NCBI GenBank assembly: GCA_049610565.1
Contig: JBMYZR010000004.1
Location: 14,815 to 78,814, forward strand
Length of the DNA stretch: 64,000 bases
Direction of reading: 5' to 3'
Source: UBA8752 sp049610565
Lineage (GTDB): Bacteria > Bacteroidota > Bacteroidia > Flavobacteriales_D > Sanyastnellaceae
How positions within the stretch are numbered: position 1 is the first letter of the stretch; each line of letters begins with the position of its first letter. This document shows, piece after piece, positions 26,952 through 37,406 of this stretch. The notes beneath the pieces were generated by a model. That model made no database searches and was not told where the DNA came from. It saw only the letters and a list, made by a program, of their open reading frames with translations. Both the position numbers and the translations under genes were made by a program.

Positions 26952-27500
26952 ATGACGATGCACACCATGAACGAGGAGGAGCCCCTGCAGGACGCAGAGG
27001 CCACCACGGCAGGAGAAGAGACCCCGACCGAGGAGTCTGCCGCCACGCCGGAAGCCGAGACGGCCGCACCGGCCCTCGACGAGGAGGAGGAAGCCTGGCG
27101 GGACAAGTACCTCCGGCTCTACGCGGAGTTCGACAATTTCCGGAAGCGGACGATGCGGGAGCGCGCGGACCTCGTGCGCAGCGCAGGCCGTGACCTGACC
27201 GAGGCGATGCTGCCGGTGCTCGATGATTTCGAGCGGGCTGCGGCCGCCGAGCAGGACCCCGACCAGATGAAGGAGGGCTACCAGTTGATCGGCCAGAAGA
27301 TGCGCGCCATCCTCGAGGCCAAGGGGCTGAAGCGGATGGAGGCCAAGGGTGCCGAATTCGACACGGACCTCCACGAGGCCATCACCCAGATCCCCGCACC
27401 GAGCGAGGACATGAAGGGCAAGGTGGTCGACGTCGTGGAGCCCGGCTACAAACTCCATGACAACGTCCTCCGCTTCGCGAAGGTGGTCGTCGGCAACTGA
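26952..27500 (+). CDS. grpE: Nucleotide exchange factor GrpE
   Basis: GrpE releases ADP from DnaK. The product has an acidic disordered N-terminus, a coiled-coil (about residues 40-95, with YLRLYAEFDNFRKRT) and the C-terminal beta domain (GAEFDTDLHEAI, GKVVDVVEPGYKLHDNVLRFAKVVV). The start is uncertain: in-frame ATGs lie at 26928, 26952, 26958 and 26967, none with a clear ribosome-binding site; 26952 gives 182 residues. dnaJ begins 8 bases after the stop, forming the usual chaperone pair; dnaK is not here. Confidence 0.93.
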   Translation: MTMHTMNEEEPLQDAEATTAGEETPTEESAATPEAETAAPALDEEEEAWRDKYLRLYAEFDNFRKRTMRERADLVRSAGRDLTEAMLPVLDDFERAAAAEQDPDQMKEGYQLIGQKMRAILEAKGLKRMEAKGAEFDTDLHEAITQIPAPSEDMKGKVVDVVEPGYKLHDNVLRFAKVVVGN

Positions 27501-27508
27501 CCCGCACC

Positions 27509-28615
27509 ATGTCCAAGCGCGATTTCTACGAGGTTCTTGGCGTCGACCGGGGGGCATCCGATGCCGACATCAAGAAGGCCTATCGGAAGCTGGCCATCAA
27601 GTACCACCCCGACAAGAATCCCGACAATGCCGATGCCGAGTCCCGGTTCAAGGAGGCGGCCGAGGCCTATGAGGTCCTGAGCGACCAACAGAAGCGGGCC
27701 AAATACGACCGCTTCGGCCATGCCGGAATGGGCGGTGCCGCAGGAGGCGGTGCCGGCATGAACATGGACGACATCTTCAGCCAGTTCGGCGACATCTTCG
27801 GGGGCGCCTTCGGGGGTGCCTTCGGGGGCGGGGGCGGCGGCCCGCGCCGGATGAAGGGGTCCAATCTGCGCATCAAGGTCCAGCTGACCCTCGAGGAGAT
27901 CGCCGAGGGCGTGACCAAGAAGGTCAAGGTGTTCCGCCTCGTCCAGGCCGAAGGGGTCGAGTACGATTCCTGTCGCCAATGCGGGGGCACGGGCCAGGTG
28001 CGCCGCGTCACCAACACCATCCTCGGCCAGATGCAGACGGCCTCCACCTGTCCCGCTTGCGGCGGCCTGGGGCGGAGCGTCAAATCCAAGCCCAAGGATG
28101 CCGACCAGCACGGCCTGCGCCGGGAAGAGACGGTCGTGGAGATCGAAATCCCGGCCGGCGTCGAGGACGGCATGCAGCTCAATCTTCGCGGAAAGGGCAA
28201 CGCCGCCCCGGCCGGAGGCATGTCGGGTGACCTGCTGGTCCAGATTCGCGAGGCGGACCACGAGCATTTCACCCGCAACAGCCGCAACCTGCACCTCGAC
28301 CACTATGTCTCCTTCGTGGAGGCGGCCCTCGGGGCCCAGGTCGAGATTCCCCTGCTCCAAGGCAAGGCCAAGATCCGCATCGAGCCGGGCACCCAGAGCG
28401 GCAAGATCGTCCGGCTCAAGGGCAAGGGCTTGCCTTCCGTGGACAGCTATGGCAAGGGAGACCTGCTGGTCAACCTCAACGTGTGGACCCCGCAGACCCT
28501 GACCTCCGAAGAGCGGGACACCTTGGAAAAGTGGCGGGAGGCGCCCAACTTCCAACCGGACCCCGACCCCCGGGAAAAAGGCTTCTTCGAGCGGGTGCGG
28601 GACATGTTCAGCTGA
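27509..28615 (+). CDS. dnaJ: Chaperone DnaJ with reduced zinc domain
   Basis: The 368-residue co-chaperone has the J-domain with HPD in KYHPDKN (about residues 33-35), a Gly/Phe-rich linker (FGGAFGGAFGGGGGG) and the C-terminal client-binding domains. Only two CxxCxGxG zinc motifs are present (CRQCGGTG and CPACGGLG); classic DnaJ has four. The retained pair corresponds to motifs 2 and 3, so zinc site II remains and zinc site I is lost. From memory, similar DnaJ proteins occur in other Flavobacteriia, so this is probably lineage-typical. It lies 8 bases after grpE and 3 bases before the ABC transporter genes. Confidence 0.93.
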   Translation: MSKRDFYEVLGVDRGASDADIKKAYRKLAIKYHPDKNPDNADAESRFKEAAEAYEVLSDQQKRAKYDRFGHAGMGGAAGGGAGMNMDDIFSQFGDIFGGAFGGAFGGGGGGPRRMKGSNLRIKVQLTLEEIAEGVTKKVKVFRLVQAEGVEYDSCRQCGGTGQVRRVTNTILGQMQTASTCPACGGLGRSVKSKPKDADQHGLRREETVVEIEIPAGVEDGMQLNLRGKGNAAPAGGMSGDLLVQIREADHEHFTRNSRNLHLDHYVSFVEAALGAQVEIPLLQGKAKIRIEPGTQSGKIVRLKGKGLPSVDSYGKGDLLVNLNVWTPQTLTSEERDTLEKWREAPNFQPDPDPREKGFFERVRDMFS

Positions 28616-28618
28616 TCC

Positions 28619-29566
28619 ATGATCCACGCACTCCGCATCGCACAGTTGGAGAAGACTTTCGGGTCCCAGCGCGTGCTGGATGGGGTGTCGTTCGATGTGC
28701 CGAAAGGCAGCATCATGGGCTTGCTGGGCCCCAACGGTGCGGGCAAGTCGACCCTGATCCGCAGCATCATGGGCATTGTCGAGCCGGACGCGGGCACCAT
28801 CGAGCTCTCAGGCCAGCCCTGGAGCCGGGAACGCGTGCGGTCCATCGGGTATTTGCCGGAGGAGCGGGGATTGTACCGAGACATGAAGGTCGGCGAGCAG
28901 GCCGTCTACTTCGCCCGCCTGAAAGGCATGGAGCGGACCGACGCCATCGGCGCGCTCAAGTCGTGGTTCGAGCGGCTCGAGGTGGAAGGCTGGTGGGACA
29001 AGAAGGTCTCGGACATCTCCAAGGGGATGGCCCAGAAAATTCAGTTCATCTGCACGGTGGTGCACGGCCCCGAGTTGCTCATTCTCGATGAGCCCCTGAG
29101 CGGGTTCGACCCCATCAATGCCCGGCGCATCGTCGACGAGGTGCGCGCGTTGGCCGCCTCGGGAACGACGATTTTGCTTTCGACCCACGACATGCCCAGC
29201 GTGGAACGGCTCTGCGATTCCGTGGTGCTGTTGAACCGCGGTCAGGTGGTGCTCTCCGGTGGCGCAGACGACCTCAGGGAGTCCGGATGGTCCGGTGAGC
29301 AGGAGGTGGTCTTCCGGGGCAATGACATCGCCTTCACCAACGCCCTCGGCACCCTGGCCCACCTCGACAGGATCGAGGCCGATGCGGTGGCGGGCACCCG
29401 AAAGGCAGCCATCCGTCTGCGCGATCCCGGACAGCCCGGCCCAGTGCTGCAGGCGCTGGGCTCAGCCGTGGACATCCTCGAATTCGTCAAGGTCCGGCCG
29501 ACCATGGAGTCCCTGTTCATCCAGGCGGTCGAACGGGCCGGCACCCCAACCCCCACCGCATCATGA
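28619..29566 (+). CDS. ABC transporter ATP-binding protein (NatA-like)
   Basis: The 315-residue subunit has Walker A GPNGAGKST (residues 37-45), the signature-like SDISKGMAQKIQF, Walker B LLILDEPLSGFDP and the switch His in LLSTHD. The extra 90-residue C-terminal domain is typical of the DUF4162-bearing ABC-2 exporters. The signature motif reads SKGM instead of SGGQ, as in other NatA-type ATPases. It overlaps the permease gene by 4 bases, so the two form one exporter. Confidence 0.92.
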   Translation: MIHALRIAQLEKTFGSQRVLDGVSFDVPKGSIMGLLGPNGAGKSTLIRSIMGIVEPDAGTIELSGQPWSRERVRSIGYLPEERGLYRDMKVGEQAVYFARLKGMERTDAIGALKSWFERLEVEGWWDKKVSDISKGMAQKIQFICTVVHGPELLILDEPLSGFDPINARRIVDEVRALAASGTTILLSTHDMPSVERLCDSVVLLNRGQVVLSGGADDLRESGWSGEQEVVFRGNDIAFTNALGTLAHLDRIEADAVAGTRKAAIRLRDPGQPGPVLQALGSAVDILEFVKVRPTMESLFIQAVERAGTPTPTAS

Positions 29567-30912
29567 AGGGCGGATTGATCGGCGCCGTCATCGCCCGCGA
29601 ATGGCGGACCCGCGTGTTCAAGCGGAGCTTTCTGCTCGGCACCCTGTTGATGCCCCTCGTCAGCGTCGGATTCATCGCCCTGACCGTGGTCTTGAGCCAG
29701 GGGTCGGAGACCCGCAATCTGATCCTGGTGGAGGACATGCCCGGACTCATCACCCGCCTCGATGTGCAGAGCGGACAGTACGTGCCCCGTTGTCCGGGGT
29801 GCTTTCCGGAGCGGGAGAACCACGCGTACCACTTCGTCCGGGAAGCCCCGGCGGACAGCGTCTGGCAGGCCGATGGGTACACCGCCCTGGTCGAGTTCGA
29901 CGAGAGCGTCCTGCAGAACAAGGCGGGGTATGTCGTCTACAGCAGTTCGCCCGGGATGCAGGCCAAGCGCTGGATTGAACGCGATCTCAGCCGGGCCATG
30001 GAGCACGCCAAGGTGCTCTCCAGCACGGAATTGAACTGGGAGGCGTACCAGCGCCTCAAGATCGACCTCAACCTCGTGGATCGGGAAGTGTCCGAGGAGG
30101 GCGACCGGACCCAAGGCGGGGGTGAGGAGGTCCGGGGATTCGTCGGCTTCATGTTCAGCGCCCTGCTGTTTCTCGTGCTCGCGGTCTACGGCGGGCTCAT
30201 CATGCGCAGTGTGGTGGAGGAGAAATCCAATCGGGTCGTCGAGGTGCTCATTGCTGCCGTTCGGCCGGAGGAGCTCCTGCTGGGCAAGGTGATCGGCATG
30301 GGGGCCGTGGCCCTGACACAGATTGTGGCGTGGGGTGTCCTGTCCACCGCGGGCTTCTCGGCGTTCCAATTCGTCTTCGACACCGGCATGCTGTCGGGGT
30401 CCGGCGTACCCGGACCAGGCGAAGTACCGGCCGATCTGCTCACGGTCATGGCCGAGAACGAGGCCACCCGCATCCTGCTGGACATCGATTGGCCCCTGAT
30501 GGCCATCAGCACCATCCTCTATTTCGTCGGGGGGTACTTGCTCTATGGCAGCCTCTACGCCGCCATCGGGTCCTCCGTCCAGTCCGAGCAGGAGGGGCAG
30601 GGCATGGTGTTCCCCCTCACCATGCCGCTGTTGTTCGCCTATGTCTTCGGCATTCAGGCGATGGAAAATCCCGACATGGTGGCCTTTGACTGGTTGAGCT
30701 GGTTCCCGTTGACCTCTCCCGTCATCATGCTCATCCGCGTCGCGGTGGGGGTCCCACTGTGGGAACTCGGCCTGTCCATCGCGTTGCTCCTTCTCACGGC
30801 CCGCGGGGTCCTCTGGATCGCGGGCAGGGCGTATCGCCATGGCGTCCTCGCCGGGGATGCCCAAACCGGGTGGAAGCTCATCTGGCAATGGATGCGCGGC
30901 CATGGAGGATGA
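29563..30912 (+). CDS. ABC-2 type transporter permease (NatB-like)
   Basis: A 449-residue membrane protein with one N-terminal helix (about 21-43), a periplasmic domain of about 150 residues containing a CPGC pair, and five to six C-terminal helices (FMFSALLFLVLAVYGGLI, VIGMGAVALTQIVAWGVL and others). The cytoplasmic EEKSNRVVEVLIAAVRPEELLLGK motif marks the NatB/ABC2_membrane_3 family. The substrate is unknown; sodium or drug efflux is suggested for relatives. It overlaps the Ppx-like gene by 11 bases. Confidence 0.88.
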   Translation: MKGGLIGAVIAREWRTRVFKRSFLLGTLLMPLVSVGFIALTVVLSQGSETRNLILVEDMPGLITRLDVQSGQYVPRCPGCFPERENHAYHFVREAPADSVWQADGYTALVEFDESVLQNKAGYVVYSSSPGMQAKRWIERDLSRAMEHAKVLSSTELNWEAYQRLKIDLNLVDREVSEEGDRTQGGGEEVRGFVGFMFSALLFLVLAVYGGLIMRSVVEEKSNRVVEVLIAAVRPEELLLGKVIGMGAVALTQIVAWGVLSTAGFSAFQFVFDTGMLSGSGVPGPGEVPADLLTVMAENEATRILLDIDWPLMAISTILYFVGGYLLYGSLYAAIGSSVQSEQEGQGMVFPLTMPLLFAYVFGIQAMENPDMVAFDWLSWFPLTSPVIMLIRVAVGVPLWELGLSIALLLLTARGVLWIAGRAYRHGVLAGDAQTGWKLIWQWMRGHGG

Positions 30913-31891
30913 CCGTCGACATCGCCTCGCCGTGGTCGACTGCGGCACCAACACCTTCACCTTGCACATCGCCCGGTTCGACGCGGGCGGGTGGAAGTCG
31001 GTCTTCCGGCAGCGGCGGTTCGTGCGCCTCGGCCACGACAGTTTCCGAACGGGCCGGCTGTCGCCGCTTCGCATGCGGCGCGGACTGGACGTGCTGTCCT
31101 CCTTCCGGGAGACCGCGCTGAATTTCGGCGTGACCCACGTGCGGGCCATTGGGTGCAGTGCACTTCGGGACGCCGCCAATGGCGCCGAATTCGTGCGGCG
31201 TGCCAGTGAACAGGGGTGGGCCATCGAGGTGATCGATGGCGGACAGGAGGCGGAGTGGATCCAACGGGGCGTGGCCGACACCGTCCCGCAAGACGTCCTG
31301 GGCACCGACGCGGCGTTGACCCTCGACATCGGAGGCGGCAGTGTGGAGGCGGTGCTCTGGGACAGGCAGGCCGTCCACGGCCGGTTCAGCCTCGACCTCG
31401 GTGTGGCGCGGCTGACGGACTGGATCAAGCCGTCCGACCCGCTCAAGCCCAAGGACCTCGACTCCCTGGCCCGCATCGCCGACCAGGCCATCGCACCCCT
31501 TCTCGAGGCATGCAGTGGGCATCCGCCCCGGCTGCTCGTCGGCACCAGTGGGGCCTTCAATTCGCTGGCCGCCATGGAGACGGCTGCAGCCAATTGGCGC
31601 CCGCGCGAGGTGGCCGACGGGTTGCCCTACAGCACGCTGCGCTCCCGGTGCCGCGCCCTGATGTCCACGAGCAAGGAGGAACTGGCGGGCATCCCCGGAT
31701 TGCACCCCGATCGCATTCCCTACATGTCCATCGCCTGCGCGTTGATCGAACACCTCCTTGACCGGCTCCCTTCCGTGCAGACCGTGCTCCGCTCGCGCCA
31801 CACGTTGGCGGAGGGTCTGCTGTCGGAGACGGCGGCGGCCTTGCAGCAAGGCCCCCTTCAGGCGGAGTGGTCTCCCCTGACGGACGGCTGA
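30902..31891 (+). CDS. Ppx/GppA family phosphatase
   Basis: The 329-residue protein has the actin-like ATPase fold with phosphate loops VVDCGTNTF (about residue 11-19) and LDIGGGSVE. It is of the short single-module form common in Bacteroidota, lacking the C-terminal HD domain of E. coli Ppx. It may hydrolyse polyphosphate or pppGpp; which one cannot be told. The ATG at 30902 lies inside the end of the permease gene. Confidence 0.87.
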   Translation: MEDDRRHRLAVVDCGTNTFTLHIARFDAGGWKSVFRQRRFVRLGHDSFRTGRLSPLRMRRGLDVLSSFRETALNFGVTHVRAIGCSALRDAANGAEFVRRASEQGWAIEVIDGGQEAEWIQRGVADTVPQDVLGTDAALTLDIGGGSVEAVLWDRQAVHGRFSLDLGVARLTDWIKPSDPLKPKDLDSLARIADQAIAPLLEACSGHPPRLLVGTSGAFNSLAAMETAAANWRPREVADGLPYSTLRSRCRALMSTSKEELAGIPGLHPDRIPYMSIACALIEHLLDRLPSVQTVLRSRHTLAEGLLSETAAALQQGPLQAEWSPLTDG

Positions 31892-31944
31892 CCGCGCTGG
31901 GACATCGGTTGCCCGGAGCGCAGTGGAATGCGCGCGATTTCCCG

Positions 31945-31952
31945 CATTTTCG
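31945..31952 (+). promoter_or_regulatory. Candidate -7 box of the NtrC-like gene
   Basis: CATTTTCG, followed by 4 bases and the ATG, has the same layout as the boxes before uvrD, hldD and the TonB-domain gene, with C for T at the first position. The resulting mRNA would be leaderless. Confidence 0.3.
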
Positions 31953-31956
31953 CGAC

Positions 31957-33123
<1,167 letters not shown>

Positions 33124-33228
33124 CCCGACATCCGCCCGGAATCAAGGTCAAGTTGTTGATGGGGAAGGGGTTGGAGGCAACCATGTCCAGAGTACACCGT
33201 CTATGTTGCAAGAGCAACTTCTCTTGAC

Positions 33229-33603
33229 ATGGATATCAATCAACGCATCGTCCTGATCGTCTTCCTTGGCGCGATTGCCGCCTGTGGCGCCGCCCGCCTG
33301 TATGCCAAGGCCGGTCAGCCTTTCTGGCACGCCCTGATTCCCGGCCTCAACCTGGTTGCATTGATGCGCATCGTGGGCCGTCCGGAAACCCATGCCCTCT
33401 GGGTGCTGGTCCCGGGTGCCAACCTCTACTTCCTGGCCAAATGGATGGTGGAGCTCGCGCAGAGCTTCGGAAAGCACCACTGGCTCGATCACGTCCTGGT
33501 GATCGTGTTCAATGCCTTCTATGTCCTCAACCTCGGCCTCGCCTACAACGAGGAGTACGAGGGGCCGGTCTACTCCAAAGGGTCCAGCGCGGCGTTCGCC
33601 TGA
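33229..33603 (+). CDS. Small integral membrane protein (DUF5684-like)
   Basis: The 124-residue product has three or four hydrophobic segments (IVLIVFLGAIAACGAARLYA, FWHALIPGLNLVALMRIVG, ALWVLVPGANLYFLAKWMV, HVLVIVFNAFYVLNLGLAY). The repeated WxxLIPGxNL...WxLVPGxNL pattern resembles DUF5684 and the N-terminal part of Bacteroidota signal peptidases, but no catalytic Ser/Lys is present. The 105-base gap upstream may carry its promoter (TATGTTG near 33202). The stop is 19 bases from the convergent alaS stop. Function unknown. Confidence 0.75.
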   Translation: MDINQRIVLIVFLGAIAACGAARLYAKAGQPFWHALIPGLNLVALMRIVGRPETHALWVLVPGANLYFLAKWMVELAQSFGKHHWLDHVLVIVFNAFYVLNLGLAYNEEYEGPVYSKGSSAAFA

Positions 33604-33622
33604 CCTTTCGCAATTCCTTCGA

Positions 33623-36241
33623 TCAGCTGGAGAACAGGGCCTTGGCCGCGTCCAACGCAGCCGGGATGCCGTCTGCATTCTTGCCGCCTGCCGTGGCGAA
33701 GAACGGCTGACCGCCGCCGCCGCCCTGGATGTGGCGGCCCCACTCCCGGACGAGTTGTCCGGCATTCCATTCCTTCTCCTTGGCGAGCTCCTCGGTGATG
33801 AGGCACGTGATGGTCGGCTTCCCGCCGGCCCGGCTGCCGAACACCGCGTAGAGCGGAGCGGCCTCCGCCTTGAGCTGGAAGGCGATGTCCTTGATGGCCC
33901 CGGCGTCCAGGGCCACTTCGGTGACCAGCATGCCCGGAGTGCCTTCGCCGCCGGGCCGTTGGATGTCGGCCACGAGTTGGCGCTTGATGGCCATGGCCTG
34001 CTCACGCCGGTGCCCTTCGACCTCCTTCTGGAGGGAGGCCACCTTGGCCTGCAAATCCTCGACGGCAGCCACGAGATCGGAGGGCCCCTTGAGCGCCTCG
34101 GTGGCGCGCCGGAGCACATCGCGCTGGGCCACGGTGCCGTCCACGGCGCGTTGGCCGGTTTCGGCTTCGATCCGCCGGATGCCGGCAGCAACTGCGCTTT
34201 CCGAGGTGATGCGGAACAGACCGATTTCACCCGTGGCGCCCACGTGGGTGCCGCCACAGAGTTCGACGCTGGACCCGAAGCCGATCATCCGGACGGTGTC
34301 CCCGTACTTCTCTCCGAAGAGCATCATCGCGCCGGCGGCCTTGGCTTCCTCCAGCGGAATGTTGCGCCGCTCGTCGAGGGCGCGGTTCTCGCGGATGGCG
34401 GCATTCACCCGGGCCTCCACCTGGAGGAGCTCCTCGGGCGTCACCTTCTGGAAATGGCTGAAGTCAAAGCGCAGGGCGGCGTCCTTGACGAGGGAACCCT
34501 TCTGCTCCACGTGGGTGCCCAGCACATCGCGCAGGGCCTCGTGCAGCAGGTGTGTGGCCGTGTGGTTCAACGTGGTCTCCCGTCGCTTGTCACCGTGCAC
34601 CCGGGCCGTGAAGGTGGCTGAGGGATCGGCCGGCAGGGATTCCGCGATGTGCAGGATGAGCTCGTTTTCCTTGCGGGTCGTGAGGATGGGCAGTGCGGTT
34701 CCGTCCGGAGCGATGAGCGCTCCCGTGTCGCCGACCTGTCCCCCGCCTTCCGGATAGAAGGGCGTCAGGTTGAAGACCAATTGGAAGCGCGTCTTGTCCT
34801 TGACCTTGACCTCGCGCCACCGCGTGATGCGGACTTCGGCTTCCATCCGGTCGTAGCCGACGAACTCCTCCACCTTGTCCTCCTCGATCACGTTCCAGTC
34901 TCCGGCCTCCATCTTGCCCGCTGCCCGCGAGCGGTCCTTCTGCCGAGCGAGCGCGGCCTCGAAGCCGGCCTGGTCCACCTCGACGCCGTTCTCGCCGCAG
35001 ATGAGCGCGGTCAGGTCGATCGGGAATCCGTAGGTGTCATACAGTTCGAAGGCGTCCTGGCCGTCGAGCCGCTGGGCCCCGGCGATCTTCTCGTCGAGGC
35101 GCTGAATGCCCTTGTCGAGGGTGCGCAGGAAGCCCTCCTCCTCTTCCTTCATCACCTTGGCGATGAGGGCCTGTTGGGCGCGGAGCTCGGGGAAGAAGTC
35201 GCCCATCTGGTCGGCCATGACGTCCACCAGCTCGAAGAGGAACGGGCGGTCGAGGCCGAGGAAGCTGTACCCGTAGCGGACGGCCCGGCGGAGGATGCGG
35301 CGGATGACGTAGCCTGCTCCAGCGTTGGAGGGGAGCTGCCCGTCGGCGATGGAGAAGGCCACCGCCCGCACGTGGTCCGCACAGACGCGCAGGGCCACGT
35401 TCACCTTGTCGTCCCCACCGGTGTAGGGCTTGCCGGAGGCCTGGCTCAAGTGGCCGATCAGCGGCTGGAAGACGTCCGTGTCGTAGTTGCTCTGCTTGCC
35501 CTGCAGGACGGCGGCGAGGCGCTCGAAGCCCATGCCGGTGTCGATGTGGCGGGCGGGGAGGGGCTCGAGGGAACCGTCGGCCTTGCGCATGAACTGCATG
35601 AAGACGAGGTTCCAGATCTCGATGACCTGCGGGTGGTCCTGGTTGACGAGGTCAGCCCCGGGGACGGCGGCCCGGTCGGCCGCGCTCCGGATGTCCACGT
35701 GGATTTCCGAGCAGGGGCCACAGGGGCCGGTCTCGCCCATCTCCCAGAAGTTGTCCTTCTTGTCGGCCTTCAGGATGCGCTCGGCGGGCACGTGCTTGGA
35801 CCAGATGTCGATGGCCTCCTGATCGAGGGGCAAACCGTCTCCGGCATCGCCTTCGAAGACCGTGATGTACAGGCGGTCCTTGTCGATGCCGTAGCGGTCG
35901 GTGAGCAGTTCCCACGCCCAATCGATGGCCTCCTGCTTGAAGTAGTCGCCGAAGGACCAGTTCCCCAGCATCTCGAACATGGTGTGGTGGTACGTGTCGA
36001 CGCCCACCTCCTCGAGGTCGTTGTGCTTGCCGCTGACCCGCAGGCATTTCTGGGTGTCCGCCACCCGCGGGGACTTGGCTGGCCGGTTGCCCAGGAAGAT
36101 GTCCTTGAACGGGTTCATGCCCGCATTCGTGAACATGAGCGTGGGGTCGTCCTTCAGCACCATTGGGGCCGAGGGGACGATGTCGTGGGCCTTGTCACGG
36201 AAGAAATCGAGGAACGTGCGGCGGATTTGGGCGGCGTCCAT
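33623..36241 (-). CDS. alaS: Alanine--tRNA ligase
   Basis: The 872-residue enzyme has the class II aminoacylation core at the N-terminus (RRTFLDFFRDKAHDIVPSAPMV, TNAGMNPFKD), the tRNA-recognition region, and the editing domain with metal-binding HxxxH in NHTATHLLHEAL and CGGTHV, followed by the C-Ala region. Length is normal (E. coli 876). The start was set at the ATG 36239-36241 (MDAAQIRRTF); the frame continues 43 codons upstream but that part crosses the divergent promoter region. It is divergent from the M23 peptidase gene. Confidence 0.97.
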   Translation of the reverse strand: MDAAQIRRTFLDFFRDKAHDIVPSAPMVLKDDPTLMFTNAGMNPFKDIFLGNRPAKSPRVADTQKCLRVSGKHNDLEEVGVDTYHHTMFEMLGNWSFGDYFKQEAIDWAWELLTDRYGIDKDRLYITVFEGDAGDGLPLDQEAIDIWSKHVPAERILKADKKDNFWEMGETGPCGPCSEIHVDIRSAADRAAVPGADLVNQDHPQVIEIWNLVFMQFMRKADGSLEPLPARHIDTGMGFERLAAVLQGKQSNYDTDVFQPLIGHLSQASGKPYTGGDDKVNVALRVCADHVRAVAFSIADGQLPSNAGAGYVIRRILRRAVRYGYSFLGLDRPFLFELVDVMADQMGDFFPELRAQQALIAKVMKEEEEGFLRTLDKGIQRLDEKIAGAQRLDGQDAFELYDTYGFPIDLTALICGENGVEVDQAGFEAALARQKDRSRAAGKMEAGDWNVIEEDKVEEFVGYDRMEAEVRITRWREVKVKDKTRFQLVFNLTPFYPEGGGQVGDTGALIAPDGTALPILTTRKENELILHIAESLPADPSATFTARVHGDKRRETTLNHTATHLLHEALRDVLGTHVEQKGSLVKDAALRFDFSHFQKVTPEELLQVEARVNAAIRENRALDERRNIPLEEAKAAGAMMLFGEKYGDTVRMIGFGSSVELCGGTHVGATGEIGLFRITSESAVAAGIRRIEAETGQRAVDGTVAQRDVLRRATEALKGPSDLVAAVEDLQAKVASLQKEVEGHRREQAMAIKRQLVADIQRPGGEGTPGMLVTEVALDAGAIKDIAFQLKAEAAPLYAVFGSRAGGKPTITCLITEELAKEKEWNAGQLVREWGRHIQGGGGGQPFFATAGGKNADGIPAALDAAKALFSS

Positions 36242-36321
36242 GGTGTCCTTGTGGTGGCGTTGTTCACACGCCTGTGTTGGTGGTAAACTCTGTGAAAGCC
36301 GCGTCAGTCGCGGGTTTCCGG

Positions 36322-36352
36322 TTGTGAAAGTAGGGACTTTCCTGTACTTTTG
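36322..36352 (+). promoter_or_regulatory. Promoter of the M23 peptidase gene
   Basis: TTG (36322-36324), a 20-base spacer and a perfect -7 box TACTTTTG (36345-36352) fit the Bacteroidota consensus. The ATG is 16 bases after the box. Confidence 0.75.
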
Positions 36353-36368
36353 CGCCGGATTTTTTCCC

Positions 36369-37340
36369 ATGAGGAAACATCACATCCGGTTCAATGAGGC
36401 ACAGCTCCGCACGGAGGCCGTGCCGTTCACCACCGCGGATTACGTCCGTTGGCTCGTGTCGCGCGCCATCCTCTTTGCCGCCGTGGTCGTGGGCTCCATC
36501 CTCATTTTCGACCAGTACTTCGAGAGTCCGAAGGTCCGCAGCCAGAAGCGCCAGATTGAATTCCTCGAGTCTCAACTGACCACGATGGAAGGGCAGGTGG
36601 CCGACATGAGTGGGGCCTTGAAGGAGCTCACCGAGCGGGATGAGGTCATCTACCGCAACATCTTCGGGGCCGAGCCTTATCCGGACCATTTGCGCAACCC
36701 CGGCATCGGAGGTGCCGATCGCTACCGGGACCTCCGCGGGCTCGAGCAGAGCGAGCAGGTCATCGCCCTGCGGGAGCAGATGGCCGAACTCGAGCGCCGC
36801 ATGGTCGCCCAAGGTGGCAGCTTCGAAGAGCTGGTCGACCTCGCGGGCAGCAAGGCGGAAATGCTCGAAAGCATCCCGGCCATCCAGCCGGTCCGGAACA
36901 GCGACCTCAAGCGGATGGCCAGCGGATATGGCTACCGGATCCACCCCATCTACAAGGTGCGGAAAATGCACTGGGGCATGGACTTCTCAGCCCCGACCGG
37001 CACCGAGATCTTCGCCACCGGAAACGGCAAGGTGGTCGAGGTCAAGAAGAAGTACAACGGCTACGGTCACCACATCAAGATCCAGCACGGCTACGGCTAC
37101 GAGACCCTCTACGCCCACATGTCCAAGATCCTGGTGCGGAAGGGCCAGCGGGTCGAGCGGGGCGAGGTCATCGGTCTGGTCGGATCCACGGGCACCTCGG
37201 TGGCGCCCCACCTGCACTACGAGGTTTTCAAGGAGGGCAAGCGGGTGAATCCGGCCCATTACTACTTCAACGACCTCTCGCCCGAGCAGTACGAGCAGCT
37301 CCTGGCCGCGTCCGAGAACGCCAACCAGAGCTTCGACTGA
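36369..37340 (+). CDS. Membrane-anchored M23 family metallopeptidase
   Basis: The 323-residue protein has one N-terminal membrane helix (about 32-53), a coiled-coil (about 60-85, continued near 130-150) and a C-terminal LytM/M23 domain with zinc motifs HWGMD and HLHYEV plus YAHMS between them. All metal ligands and the HxH are present, so it should be an active periplasmic peptidoglycan endopeptidase; the topology resembles MepM or coiled-coil LytM proteins used in cell shape or division. It has its own strong promoter, divergent from alaS. Confidence 0.9.
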   Translation: MRKHHIRFNEAQLRTEAVPFTTADYVRWLVSRAILFAAVVVGSILIFDQYFESPKVRSQKRQIEFLESQLTTMEGQVADMSGALKELTERDEVIYRNIFGAEPYPDHLRNPGIGGADRYRDLRGLEQSEQVIALREQMAELERRMVAQGGSFEELVDLAGSKAEMLESIPAIQPVRNSDLKRMASGYGYRIHPIYKVRKMHWGMDFSAPTGTEIFATGNGKVVEVKKKYNGYGHHIKIQHGYGYETLYAHMSKILVRKGQRVERGEVIGLVGSTGTSVAPHLHYEVFKEGKRVNPAHYYFNDLSPEQYEQLLAASENANQSFD

Positions 37341-37384
37341 GGCGGCCCCCGTTCGCCGACAAGGTGGATTTGGCCCCCGATGTT

Positions 37385-37405
37385 GCCTTGCGCATCTTGC
37401 AAGGC
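37385..37405. promoter_or_regulatory. Inverted repeat before the MerR gene
   Basis: GCCTTGC (37385-37391) and GCAAGGC (37399-37405) form a perfect 7-bp inverted repeat with a 7-base spacer, one base before the MerR-family start codon. It may be an autoregulatory operator, or a translation-blocking hairpin. CATCTTG inside the repeat resembles a -7 box. Confidence 0.4.
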
Positions 37406-37406
37406 C

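Noticed and set aside
33124..33228. Lost Fis helix-turn-helix of the NtrC-like gene after a frameshift
   Set aside because: The 105 bases after the stop show no HTH-like coding in the frames I could read, and similar proteins end at the same point.
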